This document shows positions 25,916 to 36,914 of a DNA stretch of 64,000 nucleotides, in pieces. Position 1 is the first letter of the stretch. Each line of letters opens with the position of its first letter. The notes under the pieces are model-generated. The model had not been told where the DNA came from. It worked only from the letters and a program-made list of their open reading frames with translations, and ran no database searches. The position numbers and the translations under genes are program-made. Origin of the DNA: Paenibacillus timonensis (GTDB taxonomy: Bacteria > Bacillota > Bacilli > Paenibacillales > Paenibacillaceae); assembly GCF_009725205.1 (NCBI RefSeq), contig NZ_WNZY01000001.1, positions 372,001 to 436,000 on the forward strand, read 5' to 3'.

Positions 25916-27067
25916 ATGACGGAGCGTCAAGGAGCATACGACACCGGGAACTATCGGAATTTACTGGCGGAGTACGGCTATGGGGAGGAGACGGTTCAGC
26001 GCAGGCTGGACGAAACGTGGAAGCAATTATTTGAAGGGGACGAGGAGACGCGATTCTATTACCCCTCCGGCGAGGATATGGGCTATATGCTGGATACGGG
26101 GAACCTCGACGTGCGAACGGAAGGGATGTCCTACGGGATGATGATGGCCGTCCAGTACGGCAATCATGATGTGTTCGATCGGCTTTGGAAGTGGACGAAG
26201 ACCTATATGTTTATGACCGAAGGGGAAAACGCCGGATACTTCGCCTGGTCCTGCACCCCGGACGGGAAGCGGCTATCGAACGGACCTGCGCCGGATGGTG
26301 AGGAATATTTTGCGCTGGCGTTACTGTTTGCGTCCCATCGCTGGGGCGACCGCGAAGCGCCGTTCGACTACGGCACCCAAGCTCGGGATTTGCTAAGAAC
26401 CTGTCTGCACCAAGGCGAAAATGGGGTGGGTTATCCAATGTGGAACCCGGACAACAAGCTGATCAAGTTTATTCCGAATTGCGAGTTTTCCGATCCTTCC
26501 TACCATTTGCCTCATTTCTACGAGTTGTTTGCGTTGTGGGCGTATCCCGAGGACCGTCCGTTCTGGAAGGAAGCAGCAGAGGCGAGCCGTCAATACCTGC
26601 ATCTCTCATGCCATCCGGTCACGGGGCTTGCGCCGGAGTATGCCTACTACAACGGTACGCCAAACAACGAGCGGGGGTTTGGCCACTTCTATAGCGATGC
26701 ATATCGAGTGGCGGCCAATGTGGGCCTCGACTGGGAGTGGTTTGCCGCCGATCCTTGGCAACGGGAGACAGCGGGAAAAATCCAGGCGTTCTTCGCCGAT
26801 AAGCACCCAGAGGATTACCGCCGTTACACGATATCGGGCGAACCGTTTAATGAACCGGCACTGCACCCGGTCGGACTGCTCGCCACCAACGCGATGGCCT
26901 CGCTGGCGGCCGAAGGCCCTCAAGCGAAAGCGAGCGTCGAGTTGTTCTGGAACACCCCGGTTCGAACCGGCAAGCGCCGCTATTACGACAATTGCCTGTA
27001 CCTGTTTGCGCTGCTGGCGCTCAGCGGGAACTACCGGATTTGGATGCCGCAGGGCGAGGAGGCGTGA
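25916..27067 (+). CDS. rex: GH8 reducing-end xylose-releasing exo-oligoxylanase (Rex)
   Basis: A 383-residue (alpha/alpha)6-barrel enzyme of the length usual for Rex. The general acid is Glu69 in VRTEGMSYGMM and the general base is Asp261 in FYSDAYRVAANVG. There is no signal peptide, so it trims xylose from the reducing end of imported xylooligosaccharides, complementing GH10, GH43 and GH67. GGAGGG lies 11 bases before the ATG. It is divergent from uxuR, with 271 bases between, and may share the operator region. GH8 members also include cellulases and chitosanases, but those usually have signal peptides. Confidence 0.92.
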   Translation: MTERQGAYDTGNYRNLLAEYGYGEETVQRRLDETWKQLFEGDEETRFYYPSGEDMGYMLDTGNLDVRTEGMSYGMMMAVQYGNHDVFDRLWKWTKTYMFMTEGENAGYFAWSCTPDGKRLSNGPAPDGEEYFALALLFASHRWGDREAPFDYGTQARDLLRTCLHQGENGVGYPMWNPDNKLIKFIPNCEFSDPSYHLPHFYELFALWAYPEDRPFWKEAAEASRQYLHLSCHPVTGLAPEYAYYNGTPNNERGFGHFYSDAYRVAANVGLDWEWFAADPWQRETAGKIQAFFADKHPEDYRRYTISGEPFNEPALHPVGLLATNAMASLAAEGPQAKASVELFWNTPVRTGKRRYYDNCLYLFALLALSGNYRIWMPQGEEA

Positions 27068-27068
27068 T

Positions 27069-27098
27069 GGGATGCCTGCGAATTTTCAGGCAGATCCC
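27069..27098 (+). other. Hairpin directly after the GH8 gene
   Basis: GGGATGCCTG and CAGGCAGATCCC pair, with a two-base bulge, around CGAATTTT. No T run follows, so it may protect the 3' end or be a Rho-type end rather than an intrinsic terminator. Confidence 0.45.
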
Positions 27099-27129
27099 GT
27101 CAGCTACTTAACGAGGCACGGTTGAAGTA

Positions 27130-27264
27130 GTAACGGACTCCAGCGCCGTTATTTCGTTGATTCGGGAGGATTCCGGATGCTAACGGACCGAGAAGACGTT
27201 ATTTCCACGTATTCTTCCTTGTACACCACGGTTGGGGCCAAATAAGGGCCTCAGGGTCCGTTAC
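27130..27264. repeat. 135-bp intergenic element bounded by GTAACGGAC / GTCCGTTAC
   Basis: GTAACGGAC (27130-27138) and its perfect reverse complement GTCCGTTAC (27256-27264) bound the element. Inside are a further CTAACGGAC (about 27180), two CGTTATTTC words and GGCCAAATAAGGGCC. It lies in a 485-base gap without genes (27068-27552). No coding potential was seen. Confidence 0.6.
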
Positions 27265-27278
27265 AGTTCCTGCGATGC

Positions 27279-27316
27279 AAAAAAACGCGAGCCCGGATGA
27301 CTCCCGGGACTCACGT
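27279..27316 (-). terminator. Terminator of the minus-strand ABC operon
   Basis: On the minus strand ACGTGAGTCCCGGG pairs with CCGGGCTCGCGT and is followed by seven T (the A run 27279-27285 of the plus strand). It lies about 240 bases beyond the stop of the last permease (27553), so the transcript would include the inverted-repeat element at 27342-27439. Confidence 0.7.
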
Positions 27317-27341
27317 AATCTGAGGAATTCGTCGGTGCTCG

Positions 27342-27439
27342 GCGAAATGTTGTACAATGGGCATCATTTTGCTGGGCTGAACCAACTTATATCGAATAAT
27401 GTTGTAAAAACTAATATTGCATAAACTACAACATTTCGC
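27342..27439. repeat. 98-bp element with 13-bp GCGAAATGTTGTA terminal inverted repeats
   Basis: GCGAAATGTTGTA (27342-27354) and TACAACATTTCGC (27427-27439) are perfect inverted copies. A third AATGTTGTA word lies inside (about 27398). There is no reading frame. It could be a small miniature element or a long stem in the 3' end of the ABC operon mRNA. Confidence 0.55.
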
Positions 27440-27552
27440 AGCGGCGGTGAGGAGTAGGCGGTGACCAAAGTGTATAGACACGCTCAGTCGTACACGCTAG
27501 CTCCACCCACGCCTGCTGTGCGCCACGCGCCAACGCGCCGCGCGCTTCCCGA

Positions 27553-28383
27553 TCAGCCTTTCACGGCGCCGGCGGTCAGGCCGCTGACGATGTATTTTTG
27601 ACCAAACAAATACAGGATAAACACCGGCAGGGAAGTTAGCACCAGATTAGCGAAGATCAGGTTCCACTCCCGACTGTACTTGCCGTAGAAATTGTAGATG
27701 GACAGCGGCATCGTCCAGGTCGAACTGTCGGTGAGGAAGTACAACGGAATCGTGATATCGTTCCACACCGACATGAAGACCATGATCGCGACCGTGGCAT
27801 TCACCGGCAGGATCAGTGGCGTTACGATCCGGAAGAACACGCCAAACACGCTGGCCCCTTCAAGGAACGCAACTTCGTCGAGCGCTTTCGGGATCGTTTT
27901 GATAAAGCCGCTGTACAGAAACACGCTAAATGCGGTGTTCAGCGAGGCGTAAATGAGAATGACGCTGGTGATGCTGCCGTAGAAACCAAGCGCCTGCACG
28001 ATCCGGATGGTCGTGATCGTCGACATCGGGGCGATCAGGCCCATAAAGAAGTACATATACAGCGTATTCGCGAATTTCGTCTCGCGCCGAGCCAAGATAA
28101 AAGAGGCGGCGGAAGAGGCGACGATATTGATCACGGACGAAATGCCAGTAATCAACACGCTATTCCCGAAAGCCCGAGCGATCCCCCCCTCTTCAAATAC
28201 GCGCGCGTAGTTGGAAAACATCCATTTTTCGGGCAGCTTGAGTGAGAAATCGAGCACTTCGGCGCTCGTTTTGAACGAGCCGAAGATCATGATCAAGATC
28301 GGTAAAATGATGAGCAACGATGCCAGCAGCAGAAGGCCTTCGACGATGTAGTTACGAATGGCGAGTTTGCGTGTGAATCCCAT
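27553..28383 (-). CDS. Carbohydrate ABC transporter permease, MalG-type (second module)
   Basis: A 276-residue membrane protein with six predicted transmembrane helices and the EAA loop in a variant form (DEVAFLEGAS). It ends in FGQKYIVSGLTAGAVKG, the usual C-terminus of MalG-class sugar permeases. The start overlaps the stop of the upstream permease by one base (TAATG type). With the other permease and the lipoprotein it forms an importer without its own ATPase. Confidence 0.92.
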   Translation of the reverse strand: MGFTRKLAIRNYIVEGLLLLASLLIILPILIMIFGSFKTSAEVLDFSLKLPEKWMFSNYARVFEEGGIARAFGNSVLITGISSVINIVASSAASFILARRETKFANTLYMYFFMGLIAPMSTITTIRIVQALGFYGSITSVILIYASLNTAFSVFLYSGFIKTIPKALDEVAFLEGASVFGVFFRIVTPLILPVNATVAIMVFMSVWNDITIPLYFLTDSSTWTMPLSIYNFYGKYSREWNLIFANLVLTSLPVFILYLFGQKYIVSGLTAGAVKG

Positions 28384-29264
28384 TATTCGGTGACCTCCTT
28401 ACGCCGCATAAAGATGAGCAGCGGGATGGCAATGATGGTTACAGCCACGAACAATAGTGTATTGATGGCCGTACCCAGCCCCCAGCTTCCTTCGCCGAAG
28501 GACCGCAAAATGATTGTACCGACGACCTGGGAAGCGTTGCCCGGCCCCCCGCCCGTCAAGACGAAGACCTCCGAGAAGACCTTAAGTCCGCCGATGAGCG
28601 TGAGCATCAGGTTAATATTGATCGCTGGCAGCAGGAGCGGCAGCGTGATTTTCGTGAACTTCTTCCAGGATCCGGCCCCGTCGATGGTCGCCGCTTCGTA
28701 ATACTCCTGGGAGATGGATTGGAGTCCAGCCAAGTAAATCGCCATTTGGAAGCCGGCATGCTGCCAAATCGAGATGATAGCGATGGTCCAGATGACGATA
28801 TGCGGATTGGTGAGCCAAGCCTGGCTCAAGGCGTGGAGTCCGACCGCATCGAACATCCGGTTGATGGCGCCTTCGGTGCGTAAGATCGGCGTAAAGACGA
28901 TGCCGATGACCAGGATGCTAAGGATGGACGGGGAATAAAAGATCGCCCGCAGCAGGTTCCGCGTTTTCAATCGCATGTTGAGCGCGACCGCCAGCACAAT
29001 GCCGATCAGGTTTTTCCCGACCACGGTGACGACGGCAAAAATCAAAGTGTTTTTAAGCGCCAGAATCAGCGTTTTGTCGGAGAAGATCTTTCGGAAGTTC
29101 TCCCAACCGACGAAGTCGATCGTTAGGCGATCTAGCCGCCAATCGGTAAAGGAATAATAAAAGCCCGTAAACGCCGGAATGACGAAAAAGATCGAGTAGA
29201 TCAATAACGCCGGTAGTACGAGATAATAGGAATATAGATTTTTGACCGATGCTTTTGATTTCAT
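28383..29264 (-). CDS. Carbohydrate ABC transporter permease, MalF-type (second module)
   Basis: A 293-residue membrane protein, six helices, with the EAA loop EAATIDGAGSW. The start MKSKASVKN at 29264 is preceded by GGGAG; the frame is open to 29297, but that extension has no ribosome site. It lies between the binding-protein gene (76 bases upstream) and the MalG-type permease. The motif FVLTGGGPGNAS near residue 235 is standard in this family. Confidence 0.92.
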   Translation of the reverse strand: MKSKASVKNLYSYYLVLPALLIYSIFFVIPAFTGFYYSFTDWRLDRLTIDFVGWENFRKIFSDKTLILALKNTLIFAVVTVVGKNLIGIVLAVALNMRLKTRNLLRAIFYSPSILSILVIGIVFTPILRTEGAINRMFDAVGLHALSQAWLTNPHIVIWTIAIISIWQHAGFQMAIYLAGLQSISQEYYEAATIDGAGSWKKFTKITLPLLLPAININLMLTLIGGLKVFSEVFVLTGGGPGNASQVVGTIILRSFGEGSWGLGTAINTLLFVAVTIIAIPLLIFMRRKEVTE

Positions 29265-29340
29265 GTTCTCCCACCCCATTATAGACTGGGGCAGCATAAA
29301 ACCCCGGACGGGACTTTATGCTGCCTGCCATTCTTCCGAT

Positions 29341-30666
29341 TTAGAAACCGGGGATTTCTTTATCTTTCATCAGTTGGCTGAACTTTTCGTCCCAGGATTT
29401 CAAGACTTCTTCCGGCGTTAATCCACCGGCGAATTGATCCTGCAGCAGCCGGTACAATTCGCTGCGGTCTACCAGCATGAAGGCGTCGGTCGTCAGCACG
29501 GTTTTCTTCGGCGTGATGTAGTTGTCGACGATCTCCTGCTTGTAGGCCGGCAGTTCCGGCGTGTTGACGTCATTCAAGTTCGATACGTAACCTTTGGAAT
29601 CGACGATTTTCTGAGCGATTTCCTTGGAACCCATGAAGTTCAAGAACTCCTTCGCTTCTGCCAAGTGCTTGGCTTTCTTCGGAATGAACAGTTGGCCGCC
29701 AAGCGGGCTGGCTCCCAGGCTGGCATCCTGCTCGGAAGGGATCGGGAAGACACCCAGGTGCATGTTAGGGTCTTGCTTAAGCACGCCTTCAATCAACCAG
29801 TCGCCCATGAACATCATCGCAACTTCCTTGTTTAGGAATTTGCCAACCGCCATATCGTAGCTGTCGCTGAGGACGTCGGTGTTGGTGTAGCCTTTTTTAT
29901 ACACTTCATATTGCTGTTCCAGGAAGGTTTGGAATTCCGGAATGTCGGACCATTTTCTCTTGTTGCTGTTCAATTCATCAAAGAAGGTTGGATCGTTTTT
30001 GGATACGAAGTTGGCAAAAGCGGCTGCCGGCCAAATATTGGCGGACCAATTGTCCTTGTACGGCATGAATACCGGAGTAACTCCGCTCGCTTTGATCTTC
30101 TCGCAAACGGCCAGGAACTCTTCGAAGTTGGTTGGAATCGACAGTCCCAAGTCATCAAAGATGTCCTTGTTGTACACGACGCCCTGCATCCCTGTATCCT
30201 GGCTGACATGGAAGCTATAGATATGCCCATAAGCGGAAAGGACGTCTTTGTTCAGAATCCGGCTGGCCCAAGGCTCGTTATCCAGAATCTCGAAGTTGCG
30301 CTCCAGATTCAAATCCGTGGTGGCGCTGGCCAAGTTGTATTGAATGATGTCCGGTGTTTCCTCAACGGCCAGCTTGGTTTGCAGGACCGTTGTCGTTTGC
30401 TCGGCTGGAATCAACTGAAGATTCACTTTGATGTTCGTTTGCTTCTCAAACTCATCCAGCAGATCTTGTTGAATGAAGGCGGAGTCCTGTGAGCTCTTGG
30501 AGATCGCTAACTCGATGGTGACTTTGTCTCCTTTGGCGGCACCGGTGTTCGTACCTTCCTTCGCGGCATTGCCGGATTTCGCGCCTCCCGATCCGCAGGC
30601 TGCGAGCGATACGGCCAGCAAACCGGCGACAATCGCGGTGGTCGTTCTTTTCATTGTGTGATTCAA
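29341..30666 (-). CDS. ABC transporter sugar-binding lipoprotein, MalE/SBP_bac_1-type (second module)
   Basis: A 441-residue extracellular binding protein with a lipoprotein signal ending in LAAC (Cys24) and a Gly/Asn/Lys-rich linker. The body shows family 1 features (FEKQTNIKVNLQL, AVGKFLNKEVAMMFMGDW). The start is probably the TTG at 30666, seven bases after GGGGGG; the internal ATG at 30654 is 19 bases from that site. It is divergent from a sensor kinase gene. The partner hydrolase in this module is a GH43 xylosidase, so xylose-containing oligosaccharides are the likely cargo. Which sugar is bound cannot be read directly. Confidence 0.9.
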   Translation of the reverse strand: MNHTMKRTTTAIVAGLLAVSLAACGSGGAKSGNAAKEGTNTGAAKGDKVTIELAISKSSQDSAFIQQDLLDEFEKQTNIKVNLQLIPAEQTTTVLQTKLAVEETPDIIQYNLASATTDLNLERNFEILDNEPWASRILNKDVLSAYGHIYSFHVSQDTGMQGVVYNKDIFDDLGLSIPTNFEEFLAVCEKIKASGVTPVFMPYKDNWSANIWPAAAFANFVSKNDPTFFDELNSNKRKWSDIPEFQTFLEQQYEVYKKGYTNTDVLSDSYDMAVGKFLNKEVAMMFMGDWLIEGVLKQDPNMHLGVFPIPSEQDASLGASPLGGQLFIPKKAKHLAEAKEFLNFMGSKEIAQKIVDSKGYVSNLNDVNTPELPAYKQEIVDNYITPKKTVLTTDAFMLVDRSELYRLLQDQFAGGLTPEEVLKSWDEKFSQLMKDKEIPGF

Positions 30667-30696
30667 GGCAAATCCCCCCGTCTTTATGATGTGGCT

Positions 30697-30722
30697 TTGA
30701 ATGCGCTTGCAACTTGATTATA
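30697..30722 (-). promoter_or_regulatory. -10 box and cre-like site before the second binding-protein gene
   Basis: On the minus strand TATAAT lies at 30717-30722. Directly downstream of it TTGAATGCGCTTGCAA (30697-30712) is a near-palindrome that fits the cre consensus with two mismatches. A repressor here would sit on the transcription start. No good -35 was found. Confidence 0.5.
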
Positions 30723-30874
30723 AAATCCAGGGCAGCTAAGGTACATGTCTGAGGGTGACAGATCATGTGTAAAATTGTGAACTTGAAACCGTTGTCATGA
30801 CGTGAAGCGAAATGGTACAGTTAAACCATCAAACAAACGCATTAAGGCACAGCAAGGAGGCCTAAGCCAACGTC

Positions 30875-32632
30875 ATGAGACCTTTTTCCCCTCGCAAAAA
30901 TCAGCTCAGTCTGCAAAACAAAGTCTTTTTAACTTTTGTGGCCTTGCTCTTGTTTATACTCGGCTGCTTTATCGTATACGTGAATCTGGTCGTCATTAAA
31001 CCGTTGAAGGAGAAAACGGTCGAGGCCAAGCTGGCAGCAGCGACGAAGGTCAGCCAGCAGCTCGACGATTACGTCGACAGTCAAAACCAGCTGTCTCAGC
31101 GGATCTTATCCAGCAAGGACATCTTTGCCATCCTTGAACGAGGGTATCAAACCGATGTGAACATCGAACGGCTGAATCAAAGCCGCAGACTCAAGGATCT
31201 GATGTTCCAGGCCATCGGACCAAGGATGAACATCAAGGATATGGTGATTTACGACAAGGCAGGACGGCAGATCGTGTCTTACCTTGGGGAACGGGGCGAC
31301 GCGGCTTCTTTGGAAGGCTATTTAAAGAAAAGCCTGATGAACGGGAGCTGGAGCGGCAGCGGATTTGTGCTGGAACGACAAGGAGATACAGTCTCCTTTA
31401 TTCGGCCCATTAACAACCAGAATGGCAAGGTTTTCGGGTATCTCAGCATTCTATTGGACGAGACGTTTCTGCAAAGGATGACGCATGGCATAGGCGCCGG
31501 AGAGGTGTATATCTTGGACCAGGTAGGCCGGTCCGTAGCCGGTTCCATGTCGGAAGCGGAGCATGCGGAGCTTACGGCAAGAGATCGGGACAGCGGAGTT
31601 TACGCGGATAATTACCGGAATTACGTAGCCTATTCCCGCTCGGAGAGCACCGGATGGACAACCTATCTCGTTACTCCAAAAGGGGACGTGCTGGGGCCGG
31701 TGAACTCGGTGAAGTACCTTTCCATCCTGTTGATAACGTCGTTGTTGCTATTGTCTTTCGTCTATATTTATTTCTCTTCACGAAACCTGTTGTTGCCCAT
31801 TCGTAAGCTGCGCAGCCAGATTTGGAGGATCAGCTATAGTAACATGAATATCAAAATGGACACTCGTTCGCAAAACAATGAACTGATCTTGCTGAATGAG
31901 GCGTTTCAGGATCTCATGGAACGTCTGCAGGAGTCGATCGAACGGGAGAAAATCGCTCTTCACGAGGAGGTCAAAGCGCGAAACTCCGCGCTCCAGGCCC
32001 AAATCGCGCCGCACTTCATCCATAACGTGCTCTATTTGATCAGTATCGCTGCCCAAGAGGGGAAGACCGAGGTCGTTTCCGATATGTGCAAGCATTTATC
32101 GGATAGCTTGCGTTACATCGTGTCTTCTCCCTATGCTCACGTGACTTTGGCCGATGAACTGGAGCATACGCGGCACTACTTGTCGCTCGTACAGCAGAAA
32201 TACGAAGAGGACCTGGTATGGGAGATTCATGCGGACGAATCCGTGCGGAACGTACAGTTGCCCCGGCTGGTGCTGCAGCCTTTCGTAGAGAATTGCATCG
32301 AGCATGCCTTCTCCCGCAGCGACCCGCCTTGGCGGATTGATATCACGGTGAAGCAGTTCAACGGACTATGGGCGGTGGAGATCAAGGATAACGGAGATGG
32401 CTTTCCTCCCGGGAAAATAGCTGAGATTATGGATAACCTCCGGGCAGCGGACGCCGACAGAGAGGGAGAAGCACGGGGGACCTCAATCGGCAACATGGGT
32501 ATCGTGAACAGTGTGGGACGGCTGAAATTGATGTATCAGAACCGGCTGTTCTTTAACGTGTTCAATCACGCCGACGGAGAAAAAGGGGCTACGGTGCAGA
32601 TCATCGGATCGTTAACGAAAGACTTCTACTGA
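30875..32632 (+). CDS. Sensor histidine kinase, YesM-type (second module)
   Basis: A 585-residue membrane kinase. Transmembrane segments lie at about residues 17-40 and 285-305, with an extracytoplasmic sensor between them, then a HAMP-like linker, the His_kinase segment with His380 and an ATPase domain (VENCIEHAF, DNGDGFP, GNMGIVN). The phospho-acceptor motif reads APHFIHNVLYLI instead of the usual NPHFLFNTLNAI, a noticeable divergence. An AAGGAGG lies 14 bases before the ATG, slightly long. It is divergent from the importer operon and is followed 16 bases later by its regulator. Confidence 0.9.
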   Translation: MRPFSPRKNQLSLQNKVFLTFVALLLFILGCFIVYVNLVVIKPLKEKTVEAKLAAATKVSQQLDDYVDSQNQLSQRILSSKDIFAILERGYQTDVNIERLNQSRRLKDLMFQAIGPRMNIKDMVIYDKAGRQIVSYLGERGDAASLEGYLKKSLMNGSWSGSGFVLERQGDTVSFIRPINNQNGKVFGYLSILLDETFLQRMTHGIGAGEVYILDQVGRSVAGSMSEAEHAELTARDRDSGVYADNYRNYVAYSRSESTGWTTYLVTPKGDVLGPVNSVKYLSILLITSLLLLSFVYIYFSSRNLLLPIRKLRSQIWRISYSNMNIKMDTRSQNNELILLNEAFQDLMERLQESIEREKIALHEEVKARNSALQAQIAPHFIHNVLYLISIAAQEGKTEVVSDMCKHLSDSLRYIVSSPYAHVTLADELEHTRHYLSLVQQKYEEDLVWEIHADESVRNVQLPRLVLQPFVENCIEHAFSRSDPPWRIDITVKQFNGLWAVEIKDNGDGFPPGKIAEIMDNLRAADADREGEARGTSIGNMGIVNSVGRLKLMYQNRLFFNVFNHADGEKGATVQIIGSLTKDFY

Positions 32633-34132
32633 ACAAGGAGGGCACAGCATGTACAACGTGATGATCGTGGAAGACAGCAAACCGATCTTGCGGAACATTC
32701 GAACGCTGCTTGGCTCCCTGGAGCTCCCGGTCCAAGTGGTGGCGACGGCGACGAATGGAGAGGAAGCGCTGGAGCTGATCCGACAACAGCCCGTGGACCT
32801 GGTGCTGACCGATATCCGCATGCCGAAGATGGACGGGTTGACGTTGATTGAACAAGCAAAGCAACTCCGCCCGCAACTGTTGTTCATTCTGATCAGCGGG
32901 TACAACGATTTCGAGTACACACGCAAGGCCATCAATTTGCAGGTCTTCGATTACTTGCTGAAGCCCATTGAGCGCAAACAGCTGGCGGAGGTCATGAATC
33001 GGGCAATCGAGCGGCTGCAAAGCCGGATTCCCAGCGAAGCGGAGCTGTTCAAGGAGATTGTGGAGCCCGGGTTTTATGAGGAGCTGCAGCTTGGCGACCA
33101 ATTTCGCCATTACGGTAAGGCGCTGATTCTCATCCGGAGACAGCCATTTGCAGGAGGACGAGAGCTTTGGAATCTAGAGGGGCTGCAGCGCAGGCTGGGG
33201 GAGTTATTTTCCCCGCATCTGTGCTGGGTGTTTCCAACCCAAATGGCTAGTCAGTTCCTCGTATTGGTGCAAAAAATAGCCGTGGAGCCCTATTCCTCGG
33301 TGTATGAATGCTTCGAGTCGATTCGCCGTACTTTAGAGGCTGAAGGGCTACCGGTATCGGTTGGCGGGCAGTTGCAGTCCGGCGATCCGGACAAACTCCC
33401 TGAGTTGTATCATCGCGTATCGGGGATTTTGGATAAAGAGCAACGTATTCACCACGGCGTGGTGATCGATACGGAGACCCCGCATGGGCTCGGCGGTTTG
33501 GACAGCCCGGAATTGGATCGGGCGACGGCGGCCGCCTTCACCGAGCTCATTCAGGGTCGGGGGAAGGAGAAGTTCTTGTTAAAGCTGAACGAGCAACTGG
33601 CGAAATGGGCCGTCGACAATATCCGGCTCACGGAGCTGGAACGGTTCGTCGCGTTGATGGTGGATGCCTTCTCCCAAGCCTGGAACGACCAAGGCTCCGG
33701 ACACCGGTTGGAGCTCGAGGCGACATCACGGGGGTTGCTTTCGGTAGATAGCTTCGAGAAGTTCTGCCAGGGGTTTCAGGAATGGGCAAAGCAATCCTTC
33801 GAACAAGTTCAAGCGCAGAACCGGAAAAGCGGAGAGGAGCTGTTTCGGCAGATTGAGGAGTACGTCAGGCTAAACTTATACTCGTATCTATCGATTGCCG
33901 ATGTAGCCCTCAAATTTCATGTCAGCCCTTCGTATATCAGCCGGGTGATGAAGAATTATGCGCAAAACACGTTTGTGCAGTATTACACGGGACTAAAAAT
34001 CAAAGAGGCCTGCAGGCTGATGGCCTGCAAGCCGGAAATGCGAATTAAAGAGGTGTCCGATGCCTTGTCTTTCAGCGATCAGCACTATTTCTCCAAAGTG
34101 TTCAAGGAATATACGGGGTACAGTCCGACGGA

Positions 34133-35173
<1,041 letters not shown>

Positions 35174-35295
35174 AAATACAAGCCTCCTTAGGCATGAAAT
35201 AGATACGAAAGCCTAATTTCTATTATAATCGAATTTTAAGTAAATGAGAAAAACAATCACCAATCCGATAACAGTTATGAACAGGAGGAAATCAC

Positions 35296-36888
35296 ATGAG
35301 TGAACGTACTATGATCACGAATCCGATTTTAAGCGGTTTTAATCCGGATCCCTCGATTTTACGGGTCGGAGCCGACTACTATATCGCGACCTCCACCTTC
35401 GAGTGGTTTCCGGGCGTACAGATTCATCATTCCCGGGATCTTGTGCACTGGCAATTGATCGGTCATCCGCTGACACGGGTTTCGCAGCTTGACATGCTGG
35501 GTAATCCCGGGTCCTGCGGGGTATGGGCTCCGTGTCTCAGCTATGATAACGGTTTGTTTTATCTCATCTACACGGACGTCAAAAGCCGCCACGGCGCATT
35601 CAAGGACACCCCGAACTATCTGGTCACTGCCAGCGATATTCGCGGTCCATGGTCGGAACCGGTGTATTTAAACAGCAGCGGTTTTGACCCTTCCTTGTTC
35701 CACGACGATGATGGGCGCAAATGGCTGGTCAATATGCTGTGGGATCACCGGAAAGGAAAGAATCATTTTGCCGGCATCGTTCTGCAGGAATATGATCCGC
35801 AGCAACAGAAACTGGTTGGCCCGGTCAAGAATATCTTTCTAGGCACGGAGCTTAGGTTAACCGAAGGCCCGCATTTATATAAAAGAAACGGTTACTATTA
35901 CTTGCTCACGGCGGAAGGGGGCACGTATTACGATCATGCGGTTACGATGGCCCGATCGCGCACGATCGACGGACCGTATGAAGTCGACCCGACCAATCCG
36001 ATTCTGACGTCGTCGGGTAAACCGCATCTGGCATTGCAAAAGGCGGGGCACGCCTCGCTGGTTGAAACGCAAACGGGCGAGTGGTACATGGTACACCTAA
36101 CCGGGCGGCCAACGAAAGACATCTATTGCACGCTTGGCCGGGAAACGGCGATCCAACGCGGTGTCTGGACGGAAGACAGCTGGTTCCGGCTGGAGACCGG
36201 CGGGAATGATCCGTTGGTCGAAGTGGATGCGCCTGCGTTGCCGCCGCATCCGTTCGAACCGGAGCCGGAGCGCGACGATTTCGACGCCGGGGGGTTCGAG
36301 CTCGGCGTTCACTGGAGCACGCTGCGCGTTCCGCCTACGGAGGATTGGTTGACCTTACGTGAGCGCCCCGGCTTCCTGCGCTTGTATGGCCGCGAGTCGA
36401 TGAACTCGCTGTTCCGGCAAAGCTTGGTGGCTCGGCGGCAGCAGTCGTTTCATTGCCTGGCGGAGACCGTGGTGGAGTTCGAGCCGGAGACGTTCCAGCA
36501 GATGGCCGGCTTGACCGTCTTTTACGATACGAATGATCATGTCTACTTGCGGATCTCCCGGGATGAAACGAAGGGTAAGAGTCTAAATCTCATCCAGACA
36601 AAAGATGGGGTATACGACGAATTACTGGCAGAGGATATCTCGATTGAAGGTGCTTCACGTTGCTGGATGCGGGTTACCATCGAGCGGGAGTTGGCCCGTT
36701 TCTACTACAGCCTTGACGGGGAGACCTGGCTGGCCGTCGGCGAGGCGGTTGACGTGAGCCACTTGGCGGACGATCCGGCAGAGAAAGTACGCTTCACCGG
36801 CACCTTCCTCGGCGTATGCGCCCAGGACCTTAGCGGGATGCGCAAGCCTGCCGACTTCGACTATTTTATTTACAAGGAGCTCGATTAA
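35296..36888 (+). CDS. xynB: GH43 beta-xylosidase with C-terminal beta-sandwich, intracellular
   Basis: A 530-residue enzyme. Catalytic acids: Asp in NPILSGFNPDPS, Asp in SGFDPSLFHDDDG and Glu in LTEGPHLYK. The C-terminal domain of about 200 residues (from about 330; LRERPGFLRLYGRESMNS) is the beta-sandwich of classic XynB xylosidases. No signal peptide. AGGAGG lies seven bases before the ATG. It would hydrolyse xylobiose and longer xylooligosaccharides to xylose in the cytoplasm. The next gene, an AAA ATPase, starts 26 bases downstream. Confidence 0.94.
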   Translation: MSERTMITNPILSGFNPDPSILRVGADYYIATSTFEWFPGVQIHHSRDLVHWQLIGHPLTRVSQLDMLGNPGSCGVWAPCLSYDNGLFYLIYTDVKSRHGAFKDTPNYLVTASDIRGPWSEPVYLNSSGFDPSLFHDDDGRKWLVNMLWDHRKGKNHFAGIVLQEYDPQQQKLVGPVKNIFLGTELRLTEGPHLYKRNGYYYLLTAEGGTYYDHAVTMARSRTIDGPYEVDPTNPILTSSGKPHLALQKAGHASLVETQTGEWYMVHLTGRPTKDIYCTLGRETAIQRGVWTEDSWFRLETGGNDPLVEVDAPALPPHPFEPEPERDDFDAGGFELGVHWSTLRVPPTEDWLTLRERPGFLRLYGRESMNSLFRQSLVARRQQSFHCLAETVVEFEPETFQQMAGLTVFYDTNDHVYLRISRDETKGKSLNLIQTKDGVYDELLAEDISIEGASRCWMRVTIERELARFYYSLDGETWLAVGEAVDVSHLADDPAEKVRFTGTFLGVCAQDLSGMRKPADFDYFIYKELD

Positions 36889-36914
36889 TTCACACCGAAG
36901 GGAGAGGACGTGGG

